Shown here: one piece after another, positions 11,851-26,500 of the stretch
Position numbering within the stretch: the first letter of the stretch is position 1
How the letters are laid out: the number at the start of each line of letters is the position of its first letter
Assembly: GCF_041381155.1 (NCBI RefSeq)
Contig: NC_091135.1
Coordinates: 65,871,067-65,935,066 of the forward strand
DNA length: 64,000 nt
Reading direction: 5' to 3'
From: Argopecten irradians
Lineage: Eukaryota; Mollusca; Bivalvia; Pectinida; Pectinidae
Notes under the pieces: generated by a model
What the model was told of the DNA's origin: nothing
The model's input: the letters and a program-made list of their open reading frames with translations, nothing else
The model's database searches: none
Program-made: the position numbers and the translations under genes

Positions 11851-14382
11851 ATGTCAAGAAATGACCAGCTTGATTAGCACGATGATAAATGCGGTCAGCT
11901 AATAAGTAATGTCAAGCTTGGTTAACGATAATAATCTTTATATCAATATGTACTATCGTTTATTGTCCACTTAGTAACCTCGGGTTCAGTGTTCATCCTT
12001 CATAACTGACCATCCTTACAGTGCCTGAGCACAAATTACAAATACCACGGATTAAAGATGCTTCTGAACTTCATTTCACATCTTAACATATATGCTATTT
12101 ATTTCAATAATTACGAAAGTATACGAAATTATGTTGTTTAAGCGAGTTCGAATGGACACAAAGAAGTTACAGTTATTTGCTTCTAGAATAAAGGAAACAG
12201 CTTTAATGAAAAGTCAAATATTTGAATCTGTAAAATTAACCGTGTCTGCTTTTAGAGAAATTTAAATATTACAAGCCGCCTAACCGATTCTAATTACCAG
12301 ACTGTTCGACAATCAGAGTAAATTGCATTTTTACAATATTCCTCGGAAATGATAACACAAAAACCGCAGTTATTGTTAAAATCTATGTTTAATATATATA
12401 ATATAAATTCGTTTTACATATGTAATAAATGCAATATAAAATGACTCTAAATAATAAAGACAATGTAACACACGACGCCATATGTATGTAAAGGTATTTC
12501 ATCGAGCTAACCCGTGTCGACAATTGTTTTACTGTAGCCCTCACAAAATGATTTTATGATTCTTTATAAAGAACATTATGTCCGCTGATAGTATATGTAT
12601 GATAACAAAAACATCACTACATATATATACATTGACTGCTATGGAGGGAGGTATGTATTGTTACAGTACTCCTATAAAATGAAAACATCAGTTAATCAAA
12701 GAATCGTTAAGTTTCGATTTCAAAACTTCTATGTTAATTATATACTAATTCAAATACTTGGACTTAGACTTTGAGAGAATGAAGTGCAATTGTATTTTCA
12801 AAATCAATAGAAATAATCTTTTTATGCAATGAGATTATCATGTGATAATTATAAAACATCACAACTGTAGCAATAACAATATTACATATATATGTAATAC
12901 GTGATTTACGAGGATTAAGTTATTTAAGTTGGATCCTATTGAAAATAATGTCAGTTTACTAGTTGGTCCGTTAAACAAAAGTTCAAACAAATTTTTAATT
13001 GAACTCTACATCACCAGTATACACAATACACCTACTGTTTAAGTGATAGGTAAGACCTACTGACAATTACATACTTATTATGCTATTGCATATACTATTG
13101 ATTTATTGAATATAATAAATGGTTACCAATAAAGGATTATAGATAACTTGATTGCGATTGTACAGTAAAGATACATAAGCGTTCTTTTGCCCTTATATTT
13201 ATTTTTGTTTACTTAGTGTTTGAGAAACTCCTCCTACCTTTCTGAGAATCTTCATAAATTACATGGAGATGTGCTGTACGTTTTACTAGATATCTTGACA
13301 AAACCATCACTTTCAAAATTGAAGAACAATCTTTTGGAAAAAACAACCCAGACAGTGGCGCCATCTTGAAATCGTAAAGTCATGTCTACAACATTTATCT
13401 TGTAAAACTCATTTAATTATTTTAGTATTTTTGACTCCTGTGTTATGATAGTCAACAATAGAAACATACGAATCTTTAAATCGGCGATTTCACTGAACCA
13501 CAAGGCGATAATATATTAAAATAATGTATGGCACAATCAATATAAATTGTAATTAAGAGTTACATAAGCTACATAATACAGTGTAGACTCCAGTGACCCC
13601 AGCATTATATTGAATAGCAACAGTAACATGTATATAATATGTATATAACAACAGATTACATGATCACAACATCCAGTTATATAAGCCTTGGTAGTAACAA
13701 AGATCATAAAGACCACGAAACCAATACAAAAAGCTCATCTTAGGGTTAAGACTAACCTCGTTCACAACTCAACACCACATGTTTTCTCATCAGAGTAAGA
13801 GTATCAAATTATGTCGATGACTTTTCTATTCAGTAATATATGAACAATGAATTGGCATATGAAAAAATTAACTACATACATATCGGCACTTCAATACATT
13901 TGTATAATGCTGCTTGAACTTGAATTCCAATTATTTTACGTAAAATACTTCAATCATAATATGCTCAAATATTTTGATAATTAGCTTAATGAAAAATCAC
14001 AACCAATATTCGTACATAAACTATCATTAATGGTGAAACATAATGTGAAAGCATATTTGTATATAAAGCACCGGTGTTTGGTGGAACTAATTTTATAATT
14101 TAATTAAGGTATGTTATAAAAAGTAACAATAAATTAGGTTGTTTTAACATTTTTTATACTTACCTGGTCAATTACTCTTTTTTCATTTGTTCACTAAAGT
14201 TCAATTTTTAACGCCAAGGTTACATTTTTTCAAGTAACCTAATGTCCCAGAGTAGAATTAGTTGTTTAATATAGAACTGTTCCTACAAAGCCATGATTTA
14301 TCTAACAGTACTCTGATTATTATAGAGGCCGACATCCAATTTTGTGTTAATCTCAATGCATAGAGCTAAATATATACCGCAT

Positions 14383-14388
14383 TTTAAT
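14383..14388 (-). terminator. Candidate polyadenylation signal for HPGD-like gene
   Basis: ATTAAA on the minus strand, about 80 nt past the stop codon at 14467. No AATAAA lies closer. The hexamer is the common variant signal but is frequent by chance in AT-rich DNA. Confidence 0.25.
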
Positions 14389-14466
14389 ATCAACAAATTT
14401 AAAAAGAAGGTGCGTTAACGTATTGCAACATGTATCATGGCAAAATGTGTGGAGCGTCTCACGGTA

Positions 14467-14587
14467 TTATACACTGACTTCTATTTTACAATATTCATTT
14501 CCTTTTCCCTTTGATACTCGCAAGACAGCGCCATTTTTTGTTTCGTCTGTAACTAGTTCTAGGAAACTTTCCGCTACCGTCTCTGTC
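14467..14587 (-). CDS. HPGD: HPGD-like exon 7: C-terminus and stop
   Basis: 121 nt, acceptor TTGTTTCAG, phase 2 in. It encodes A227-T-E-T-V-A-E-S-F-L-E-L-V, then K-N-G-A-V-L-R-V-S-K-G and ends in V-S-V TAA. The N-G-A-V-L segment is the last SDR core strand. Confidence 0.9.
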
Positions 14588-17500
14588 CTGAAACAATGTA
14601 AATAAAAACTCAACCCAAAGACATCATAAATACAAAATTAATTAAAAGGTCTAAATGAAATCATATCGTTGTAATCATTATTTCTTTATCGCTTTTGATG
14701 GAATTCACATTTTGGTATCAAATTTATGTAATGTGAATCCTCTATTTGACTAAAATGCGAAAAAGACTTACGCCATGATACCGTGAAAATTAAGGAATTT
14801 CGTGACTTTTGCGGAGTTTTCTGATTTCGTCTGTTCATCGTCGTGTAAAGAAAATGGTGAGATGTTTTTAACGAGGTTTGTGTCAGCAAAGGATGGACAT
14901 AAGGCATTTATCCGTATACCACATTTCTGGACATCCTCGTTTACCTTGGGTAAAGAAAAAACACCTTTATAACGCTGGAAGATATATAGAACGAATTTCG
15001 CTTGATTTCATTTTCAGACTAATTTTGGTAAAATAATTTTGTTCTGGTAATAAAACTCTATTGATATAATAAATGACCTGCGATAATTTTTTTTTATAAA
15101 ATATGACCATGTAAAACAATTGATTAATTATTCTTATTTTTGATAAAGAAATTATGTTACTGAAACGGTCACAACACATGGTTATATAGTTATATGGTAG
15201 AAACGTTATATTATATTACTGTTATGGTAATAAGGTGGCGCTGAGTATATTTAACATTTTATCATCCTGTCACATTTTTTAAGTATTGACATAAAATTGC
15301 TTTATGCGAACAACTGTTGCTGTTAATCTGCATATCCCTATACACTTACAGTTAACGACCTTGTGAGTAATATATATATATATAACTAACTTACAGCTAA
15401 CGATCTGGTGAGTGAGATAATGACATTTTTAAATTACAGCTAACGATCTGTTGAGTGAGATAATGATAGTTTTAACTTACAGCTAACGATCTGTTGAGTG
15501 AAATTATGACAGTTTTACTTACAGCTCATGATCTGGTGAGTGAGATGATAATAGTTTTAACTTATAGCTAACGATCTGGTGAGTGAGATAATGACAGTTT
15601 TAACTTATAGCTAACGATCTGGTGAGTGAGATGATGATAGTTTTAACTTACAGCTAACGATCTGTTGAGTGAAATTATGACAGTTTTAACTTACAGCTCA
15701 TGATCTGGTGAGTTAGATAATGACAGTTTTAACTTATAGCAAACGATCTGTTGAGTGAGATGATGATAGTTAAAAATTACAGCTAACGATCTGTTGAGTG
15801 AGATGATGATAGTTTAAAATAACAGCTAACGATCTGTTGAGTGAAATTATGACAGTTTTAACTTACAGATCATGATCTGGTGAGTGAGATGATGATAGTT
15901 TTAACTTACAGCAAACGATCTGTTGAGTGAGATGATGATAGTTTAAAATTACAGCTAACGATCTGTTGAGTGAAATTATGACAGTTTTAACTTATAGCTA
16001 ACGATCTGTTGAGTGAGATGATGATAGTTTTAACTTACAGCAAACGATCTGTTGAGTGAGATGATGATAGTTTAAAATTACAGCTAACGATCTGATGATG
16101 AATTATGACAGTTTTAACTTATAGCTAACGATCTGTTTGAGTGAGACAATGCCAGTTTTAAACTTATAGCTAACGATCTGTTGAGTGTGATAATGACAGT
16201 TTTAACTTACGGCTCACGATCTTGTGATTGAGATAATGACAGTTTTAACTTAAAGCTAACGATCTGGTGAGCGAGATGATGATAGTTTTAACTTACGGCT
16301 AACGATCTGTTTAGTGAGATGATGATAGTTTTAACTTAAAGCTAACGATCTGTTGAGTGAGATGATGATAGTTTTAACTTAAAGCTAACGATCTGTTGAG
16401 TGTGATAATGACAGTTTTAACTTATAGCTAACGATCTGGTGAGTGAGATGATGCTAGTTATAACTTACAGCTAGCGATCTGGTGAGTGAGATAATGACAG
16501 TTTTAACTTACAGCTAACGATCTGGTGAGTTAGATAATGACAGTTTTAACTTATAGCTAACGACCTGTTGAGTGAGATGATGATAGTTTTAACTTATAGC
16601 TAGCGATCTGGTGAGTGAGATAATGACAGTTTTAACTTATAGCTAACGATCTGTTGAGTGAGACAATGCCAGTTTAAACTTATAGCTAACGATCTGTTGA
16701 GTGTGATAATGACAGTTTTAACTTATAGCTAACGATCTGTTGAGTGTGATAATGACAGTTTTAACTTATAGCTAACGATCTGGTGAGTGAGATAATGCCA
16801 GTTTAAACTTATAGCTAACGATCTGTTGAGTGTGATAATGACAGTTTTAACTTACGGCTCACGATCTTGTGATTGAGATAATGACAGTTTTAACTTATAG
16901 CTAACGATCTGGTGAGCGAGATGATGATAGTTTTAACTTACGGCTAACGATCTGTTGAGTGAGATGATGATAGTTTTAACTTACAGCTAACGATCTGTTG
17001 AGTGAGATGATGATAGTTTTAACTTAAAGCTAACGATCTGTTGAGTGAGATGATGATAGTTTTAACTTACAGCTAACGATCTGTTGAGTGAGATGATGCT
17101 AGTTATAACTTACAGCTAACGATCTGTTGAGTGAGATGATGCTAGTTATAACTTACGGCTAACGACCTGGTGAGTGAAATGATAGCGGTTTTGGTAGCAC
17201 AGTAGACTGGCGACATAGGATTGACCGACAAACCTAGAAGAAAGAAGGGTAACCTGTATTTAAAACATGACTTGATTTTACATCGTGAGAAACATGATAA
17301 ATTGAAAAAATACGCACATGTTAATAAGTTAATGTCTATTTTAATCGTCTGTTGAAGTAACCATTGAAAAAATCCACATTTATATAAGTACGTTGTAAAT
17401 GATAGAATATAGTAATGCATTCATTTTTATTGAATACTTTACAAAATAAAATTGTCTTAAGTTAGACATGTCTTGCAATCAAATTTTCGGCAAGTGTGAG

Positions 17501-20500
17501 GGCATATACATGTACTTGAGTTAACGAAGGGAAAGAGACTAAAGGAGAACCTGCATTTATTTATGATATATCCCAGTTATACATAATCTATTGGTAATTG
17601 TCACACTTGACATGAGAAATGATGACTATGAATTAGCAGTGACACAGTAACAACATAAATACCACCTATTTGTCAAAACTGTTATTAAGTGGAGTGATTT
17701 ATCTGTTAAGTTGTTACTACATGTCAGATATACACGAACATTTTGACGACAAAATCACATTGTATTACGCACTCGATCAAGGCATACCTCAAATGATTGA
17801 ATTACTGAATCAGCAATTTGCGGATTAAAGATTTTATGAAAATACAAACTTGAAACCATAAATATAAAAAGTATTAAAACGAAACGTATTCTAATAACCT
17901 TTACCTTACTAGAGGTGTAGGTTAATAACCGTCAACACATGTATGTCAACGACATGGGTGACCCGTTTAGTCAGATTTTCAGTGACGCAAAGTCGGTCAG
18001 GTCATAACTATAGACGTTCAAATTGCACGCATTTATTCCAATTTAGGTTTACTTGGTAACTTTGTTAATCTTTTTAACCTATATGTAAACAAAAGTGAAC
18101 GATTTAAAACAAATAGATCTTTGATAACTTTTATGAATGGTGTTTTACTAAACATAAACACATGTAGTACATTCTATACGAAACATTGTATCAGAATTAA
18201 AAAACACAAAATTAAAGCTAGAAACATCAAAATAATAGAGGAATGTAGAAATGAAATTATAAGTATGATATCATAATTTTACAGATCATGAAATATGTAC
18301 TGTTTTGCTAACATTTTAGGTTTTAGTGCATGATATTATTTTTGCTATTTTCGTGCAGTTTAGGGGCAAGCGTGGAATCGTTACACGTGATGTTGGAAAT
18401 TATATTTTCTTTGATGCTATCAATACATGGATGATACGTTATCGATATAACATTCCCAATAGCAGGGCACTGACATAAGCATGATAAAATTGGCTGATAT
18501 CTCTGTATTCTTACATAATGTTATTGACAATTTTCTATCTCCATGAAATGTGATAAAACTAGATAATGTTAACGGATACCAAGTAAACAACTACACTCTT
18601 ATATGACATCTACAAATCTACGACGTATATCGTTCGAATAACACTGGTAAATATTTTCACAATTACTTTTTGTCTGTAAAATTTAAGTTACCTTTGAAAA
18701 GAAGATGTTACAAAATCTGTGTAAAGCATGGACCAATGCGTCTGTTTTTTCCGAAATGTAGAGAATATTGTAATATACATAAGAATTAGGTAAGCGTTAT
18801 ACTGGTATCTAAATATATAAACACACTTTACCTCCCTTTGGTATTTCCGTAGTTATAAATATGGATTATAATGTTAATACTAGGGACTTGTTTACCTGCC
18901 GCCGATGATATATTGATGATCACGCCTCCGTTTCCGCCTTTATCATTTCGGAGATATTCAAAAGCAATAAACGATCCCCTTGTCATTCCTTTCTGTAAAT
19001 AGACATATATTTAGTATATTTTCCTTGATTGTCATTGGATGGAATACTGCATCTAAATGACTGCGCTGGAATGTGTGTCACTTCGCAATTTGCACTGTAA
19101 GGGCATATATCATACTATATATTTGCAAAACTACACCTTTATATGACTTACATTTGACGATTTCTTTGACATTTATGAACTTACAAACTCGAATCAAACT
19201 TAATGTATAAAAGGATGATATCACATCAAATCTTTGTTTGTTCATATAAACTGGCTGTCGAAATTGGCGTTCACTTAATTCTTAAAACAGACCTTGATAT
19301 AAAACAACAAATTGTGTTGAGAAAATATAAATGAAATGTTCGGAATTTAGAGACTCACTGTACATTGCTTACTCATTATTTTATCCGTAATAGAGCCAAG
19401 TCAAAATGGAACAGGAGTTTGATATTGTTAGGGCTATTTCGTCGTATATTATTTCTCCATTTATAGGGATGTCATAAGAGAAGCTATCATCGATAGAAAA
19501 TCGACCGGGTCTCTATCACTTACAATATATTAGTCGAATAAGTTACTCGTGAAGAATTAATTGAATTTTATCTTTATATACCTTAATAAAATGACAAGTA
19601 GTGATCATACTCGAATACATTTTGGTCAAGTCAACAGATTTTATCTTATCTGTACGTTAAATTGAATGTAAAACTCCTGAACCAGATGATCGATGAACAT
19701 AATGAAGAACAGTTAGTTATAATAATTAACGCTAGACCATGAAACACAAGTTGTTTTGAAGATAGAAAGCAGAATGTAACATTAGTAAAGTTTACATTAT
19801 CGATAAGTTTAAAATTAAAAAATCTAACAAAATATCTCCTATCACTCTTTTATATTATAGCGATTCTTCCTTTGTAAGATGTACTCTTGGTTGTTTTTTA
19901 TCTGCGTCCTATCGACAGCCAGGGCCATTTCAGAAAGGCTTCTCGTATATGTGGCGTATTGCGTGCTTGTTTTTTGGGAAGCTGTTGAATATTCATGTTG
20001 TATCTCTTTGTTATAATGGAACTAAGTAATGCACATATTGCAAACAATGATCATTTTGTTTCATTTTCCCCAAGCATTGAAAACATTAAAGAGTATTTAT
20101 AACACATACTTTTTATTAGACCTGATCGCATTACGTACGATGTTCACGTCGACGACTTTCTCCCACTGAGGGTACGTCTCTCCGCCTGTACCAGCGTTGT
20201 TACAAACTATGTCAATTTGTCCATATCGCTCCTTCGTCGCCTTAAACAGAGCTGAAAGGTAAAGCAAAACAGTCGATGTTTGAAACAGTTTAAAACATTA
20301 AAAAAACTTAGTGATATAATCAACTATCGTTAAATTGTCTGTGGCAAATAATTTTAAACGCATGACCTATTCATATACTAACTAGTTTTATTGAAAATGA
20401 TAAATTCATAGTATAACAAGTTCATTATAGGCAATATCATTAACCACAATATAAGATAAGCTAGTGTGGATTTCCCGGCGATTGTTGAACTGGCCCATGT

Positions 20501-23500
20501 GTCTTATATTGCAGTATAAGTAGTCACTCTTAATTGGAATATGAATATATACAGGCCACTCATGGGCACGATGCTCCAGATTTTAGTCACTCTTTCACAT
20601 TGGTTTCGACGTCAAATGATAACTGATAGTTGAAATTTAGAAGATATAATTTACTGTACATATCCGCAATGTAAAGTTTCTTTGTTTGTTTAATTTCACA
20701 AACGAAACATAAAACCCAGTGTCAAAACGAAACGGAACAGAGTTAACCTAATAGATGCACTACGGATATATGTTTCCCATCACACAATGAGAACAACCGT
20801 TTATTGTACTCCATATTTTCTCTGTTCTTATTCCTCCGTCATCAGCTGGGTTTTAAGCAGCAACTATGGATATTTCTGCACGACTTAGACATTTCTGATT
20901 TATGGGATTTAGATTTAAATATTTCAACTAATTATTCATTTTACTTATATCTCCAAAAACCATTGAGTGCCGAGTTAGATCCTCTATAACCATCAGAGGT
21001 TGCCCTACAAACCATGTCAGACTAAGCGATCTAAAGCAGATGTATTATTTAACAGTTACCGTCAGAGTGGATACACATCATCCTCCCTCCTTCTGACTTT
21101 TGTGTATATCGCTTTCTCTTTATCAGCGTGTTTCAGACACAACAGAGTGCATATACATTTATATCAATTATCAAAGGTTGGTAAGGTTTGGCTACTGTTT
21201 GCCATGGCATTTCCTAAATACACATGAACCTAATGTTCTGTATTCAAAAACTTGTGGACATAAATAACGACAACTGCAACTATCTGAATAACAAGCACGT
21301 TAAGACAGGTAGACCACTTTACACTTCTTGTAACTATTACTTAAGATAATGTGTTACCTTCATCTATTTTCGATTGCTTAACCAGTTTGCATTGCTATCA
21401 ATGAGAATGAAATGAAATTATATATGTTTTTGTCATTGTTAATATTGAATTAACTGTTTTGTAGAATCTTACTTTGTATTGATGCTAAGATCATTAGCAT
21501 GCCAAATAAATAAAACGGTAATTAACTTAACTTTTAAATGAGAGAATCATTGAACTGAGTTAAGCACATGAATAAATAATGTGAATATAATCTTTCATAA
21601 AAACTTAATATGTTTAGATTTGAACTGTTGATTTGCGTTCATTACCACCAATACTGAATTTGTTTCAACAACTTAATTTCTCAACACTTCGTTAAAACAT
21701 GGATTTGGGGTCAAAAAGGGGCTCAAATCATGCATAAGTCTTTGAAATGAAGCTAATTTATTAATATAAATTATGTAAATACAGAAGAAAATATCGCAGA
21801 TATGTTGATTTTCAATGCTACCAGTTTTCGTCTAGTAATTATATGGTTAAACCGTAATTTATTCTAATCCTATAAAACGTATTATTCAAGGGAAGTACAA
21901 ACAATATACACACACTGGTCGGTAGGTTTACCAAGAACACCTTACTGTATCTAACAGAACATTAACACTTTTGGCAAAGTTTTCAAATAACTATCTTTGT
22001 TTTATGTGATTACACTTTAACGAAAAACGTCCAAACTCACACAGCTAGTGTATATCAAGAGCTTTTCACAATTACTTGCACCAGAATCATTTCCCAGCGC
22101 AATCAACTAAATCACCTGTATGCTTTTTGTTTGCATCTTCCAATAGAAATTCAACTAAATTTGGCGCGGATACAACATTCAGTTGTGTCTGATACAAGTC
22201 AATGAACTTTGAAACACATGACTCGAACCTGTTTATATCAGTTAATTTTGAATTCACGAATACCATTTTATCACTTGTTCAAGTTTGAATATGGATTAGA
22301 AGTATATTCTCATTCAAATATCTTTTGTCTGTTTACAAAACAATCAAATAATTAATATCAACATAGAGTTGGTAATAATTACTTCGACAAAATCTTGGAA
22401 ATGATGCAATAATGTAGCAGGTAAATTCATTTCTACAAATAACTCTTTTCATCCTAGCCTACTGGGCCCCGGATAATTATATATGGTGAAAATACTGAAC
22501 AACTCAGTATAAATACTTTCAAATAATATCACTTAATAACCAAAACCTCGAGTTTTGGTGTCAACGAATGGTTTTTTCCTTGTAGATGTATACGTATGTG
22601 CAGTGACGTGGTTTTGAAGATAAGGTAAGCGTGGAAATTTCTTATCACATTATCGTATGTTTAATACATTTAATTTCACTCACCTTCAAAACACAATTCA
22701 TTGTATAATTTTTGAAATCAGATAGATCATACGCTTTTGTTTTAATGATGTCAGGTTAACGAATTTAGAAATATGCGTTTTAAGTTTTTTCGTCGATTTT
22801 GCTTAGTTTGCAAAACGTTATCTAGAAGAAAAACATTTCAGAGAAACTAATGTTCCGTTTATCACGCTGGAGGTATTCGTTTACATTGCAAATAATATTG
22901 CTGTAAGTATCAGTTCAGAGTTTCAATTTTATGTTATTGAGTAATTTATGCGTTGAACTTCTAAGGCTTCTAGGGCTCCCAACTGCACTTTTATTAAATG
23001 AGGTAAAATCAACTCAGGGATACATCTATTATTTCGAAACTTGTGCATGTATTTAAAAAAATGCTCAATTGGCTAAACAATAATAACACTAATCATTAGA
23101 TTTATGTACAGGTCTGAGCTCAGTACACCCTCCTTCCATCCTGATAGTGTAACACTGAAATCAAAATATACATGTAAGTTTGATGAATCATTAAGGAAAA
23201 GTTGCTTTTTGAATACTAATTACGAAACTTCAATATGGTATTAAATGTAGGGGAGCACCTGCCAATTATAAGTGACTGTGAATAATCATTCGTTAACAAA
23301 TAACATACAAAATACTTGTAGACATATTCAATATATCTTAAAGATACGTTTAGTAGTTATTTGTGAAAAAAATACATTTCCGTTGCCCAAACGTTATAAT
23401 AAACATATTAAATCCAACCAATGACATTATTTACGCATTTAAGTGATTATGAAAACGCCGATTGTCCGACACTTCCAGATTGACCAGATACAATTTAGGA

Positions 23501-26500
23501 TATTTTGGGAAAAACATTAAAAGTACAATTTTATCTTATTTATCTACTGGGGGTTTTCCCACGTTCCTCACATTTAAAGCCACGAACTATCTGGAAATGT
23601 AATATTGGTTGTAGCACTGGTATATGGTAAAATTGTTCAGACGACATCTGATAAGAGAGTGTTTATATACATCGTCCCACGTTTTTCCTTACTACCGGTC
23701 TGGATTAGCGCCATCGACCACTCAAGGGTGTGTTTTGCTATGCTTCTATACTAGTTAAGGATAGTTTGAAGAATTCCATACCCACATATGTGTTAGCATG
23801 TCCGAGCGCCATCATATACGCTGTATAAATGACGTTTATAATGCGTCTGCGCAAACATTTCTAAATCACTAAGTAAAAGCTTGAATAGTTTTTAACGATA
23901 AAAGCTTACATGTAATTGGTAACGTATAGTTTAAAAATGTCTTCCTAGAGCCTTGTGAGGAAGGTTTATCCCGTGCGTGAACCCATAAACTATAGTCTAT
24001 AAAGTGGCACTGTGGATCTGGTTCTTACCGCGAAACACTAAGTGAGTGGGACGACTGGTTTGCCTTAGTATAGTGGAGAGTGCTTGATAGTTATTTTGCG
24101 GCATGCTTTAGTGCACTATAAAAAGGGCAAAGGGTACCCTGTTGCAAGAAAACACAACACGAATATACTGACCCTGGCTATCGATAGAGCGTTAAGCCTT
24201 ATCAATCAATGTACAGATGGCCTCTTGATAGTGCCCAGTCCCTGAAGCATGAACACGGATGTAACAGGTGTGTGATTCACACACACACCGAGTAAGTATG
24301 TTATGTCTTGATCAGAAGACGGATAATATATATACATTAATGTAATATAGATAGAGACGAGGAAGCTGTTTTAGAAGTCGGGAAATTCTCAGTTTTGTCG
24401 CCATTTATACCACATGGTATATCTAATACTACATTTAGGTACTTCATCTCGCTTAACTATTGTGTAGCATTTTAAAATATTCTCCTAACTCACACTGGCA
24501 TATAAGCTTTATTGGAAAATAATCCAAGATTTTTGCGTGCGTTTTGAGTGAAAAGTACGATAGTATCAACTTGTTTTATAGATATTGCATTTTGTTTGTA
24601 CATTTTAAAAGGGGTTATTCCAGGTTGGCAAAGATACAATCGGTGTTTTGTAAATATTGTTGATCTTAGAGGCCACTAAGTGGGATTCCAACTGATTTAA
24701 GTAAAATAACAAAACAGACAACGGAGAGAAGTTGAAGGGAATCAAAGTGCTCACAGCTGACATTTATAAAACGTGATAGGTCTATCGTACTTTCTCCCTT
24801 AGTGTAGTACTGTTAGATATCTTTGCCTGTGAATCCATACCACAAAATGTGGGGTCTAACTCTAGCAGGTCTTTACGACCCATAAAAGATCAGCACCATT
24901 CAAACAAAAATACGACAGACTTCAATTTGATAAACAAACGCCGCACTGGTAACATTCTGAAGGGTATCCAAAAACAACAACTCAAAATCAAAACGTTTTG
25001 GGGTTTCTTGAACTTAGTGTGTGTTGTATGAATATTGGTGCATGGGTTTGTCTATTCGGCAGTATCTGATAGGTGTGTCATCGTAAACACATCAAGCTGA
25101 GTGACTCGTTTGAGATAGCCCTGCTTTAGAATTTGATTGCAATAAAATTTGAAGAAGCTGTGAGTTAAAAAACAACAGTGAATTGTCCATTATTCATTCG
25201 TTCATACTAGAAACCGATACTCAACTATCATCTATACATTAACTAAAATCCTAATATCTAATGAATCGGTAATATACAGTAATTCACTGCCTCTTTTAAA
25301 AATATTAAAATGTATCGAATAATCAATATAAGACAATACTTCCAAAAATAAGCATTAAAACTAAGAAACGGATATAATGTTTTGTCGAAATTTAAATGGC
25401 ACGCAGAGAAAAAACATTTAAAAATCTTTAATAAGCATACAGAACAATCCAGCTATGACCTTGATCGATAATGTCCGGAGAGGTCAGACACTGGTCACAT
25501 ATACTTGCCACTTTCAGTGATATCTAATTATGACCTTCAGCATCCAGGTGAGAGTCCGCATGTTTATGTATATATAGAGTAATATTATCGGATTACACGG
25601 CGCCATCAGGACGACTGCTTTGTTCGTTGTCAGTGTAATGCGACCGGATGGCTGTTCTTGCTCGGTCTCTCTGGCAGTATACTTCAGGGGATAGCAAAGG
25701 GAAAGGTTTCCTCCACTATTACAAAAAGTCACAACACGAACATACTGCAGTCTCCCAAAATCACGCCCGAAGTTCACACAGCGCTAACATGGGAGGCCGT
25801 TCTTGAATTAACGATTTTAATATATTCAACCAACAGTTTAAGACTATGTAAATGACAAATCTTACTCCTATTTAATGTAAATGAAATGTGAGGTATATTG
25901 AAATTTTAAGAAAATGATTTATTTGAAATCCATAGCTTATATTTTAGCAATGTGTTTTGTCATTACATACACTGATTTGGATTCAACATGACACCCCTCT
26001 CTCTAAATTCCACATTCCTAACGGCCCACTTTGTATACCGGACATTCAGCCACATGTATATACATAGGTAGAGGAGGTTGTATAGACGTGTGAACAGGAA
26101 ACATCACACTACAACCGTTTACACAATTTATGAATGGAAAAATCCCCAAAGCGTTAAACAACAATGTACGTAAATGAGAAGCACGTCCGGTATAGTACAT
26201 TTGATTACTGTGGTTTTAACTTGATCTAAAAACGAATGTGGTTATCAAACTATGCAGTATAATAGTGACTATTTTAAATATGTGCTTACTAAGACAATGT
26301 ACGCAGAAAACACTTTTGTTGCTTGTCCAATTTAAAGGAAACACATATTTGATTTATTTGTGCGTGTGTGTGTTTCTGTGTATCGATACAGTAGGAACTG
26401 TAGTCCGGAATTGCATCGTAAATTATGTTGCTTAGGGAACGTTAGTTGGTTAATTGTGCTTGTCCCTTGTAGTGGTAATTGCATGGTTACTTGGCATTAA

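Larger units (their letters stand above)
8228..14382. other. Intergenic region between the ML and HPGD genes
   Basis: About 6 kb of AT-rich sequence. It should contain the ML-gene promoter on the right of that gene and the end of HPGD transcription. Repeat debris is listed separately at 10722-10790 and 11500-11850. A small duplicated motif, 'cgggcactatccca' and 'cgggcactatccta', occurs near 9789-9823. No exon-like open segment with splice sites was found on either strand. Confidence 0.5.
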
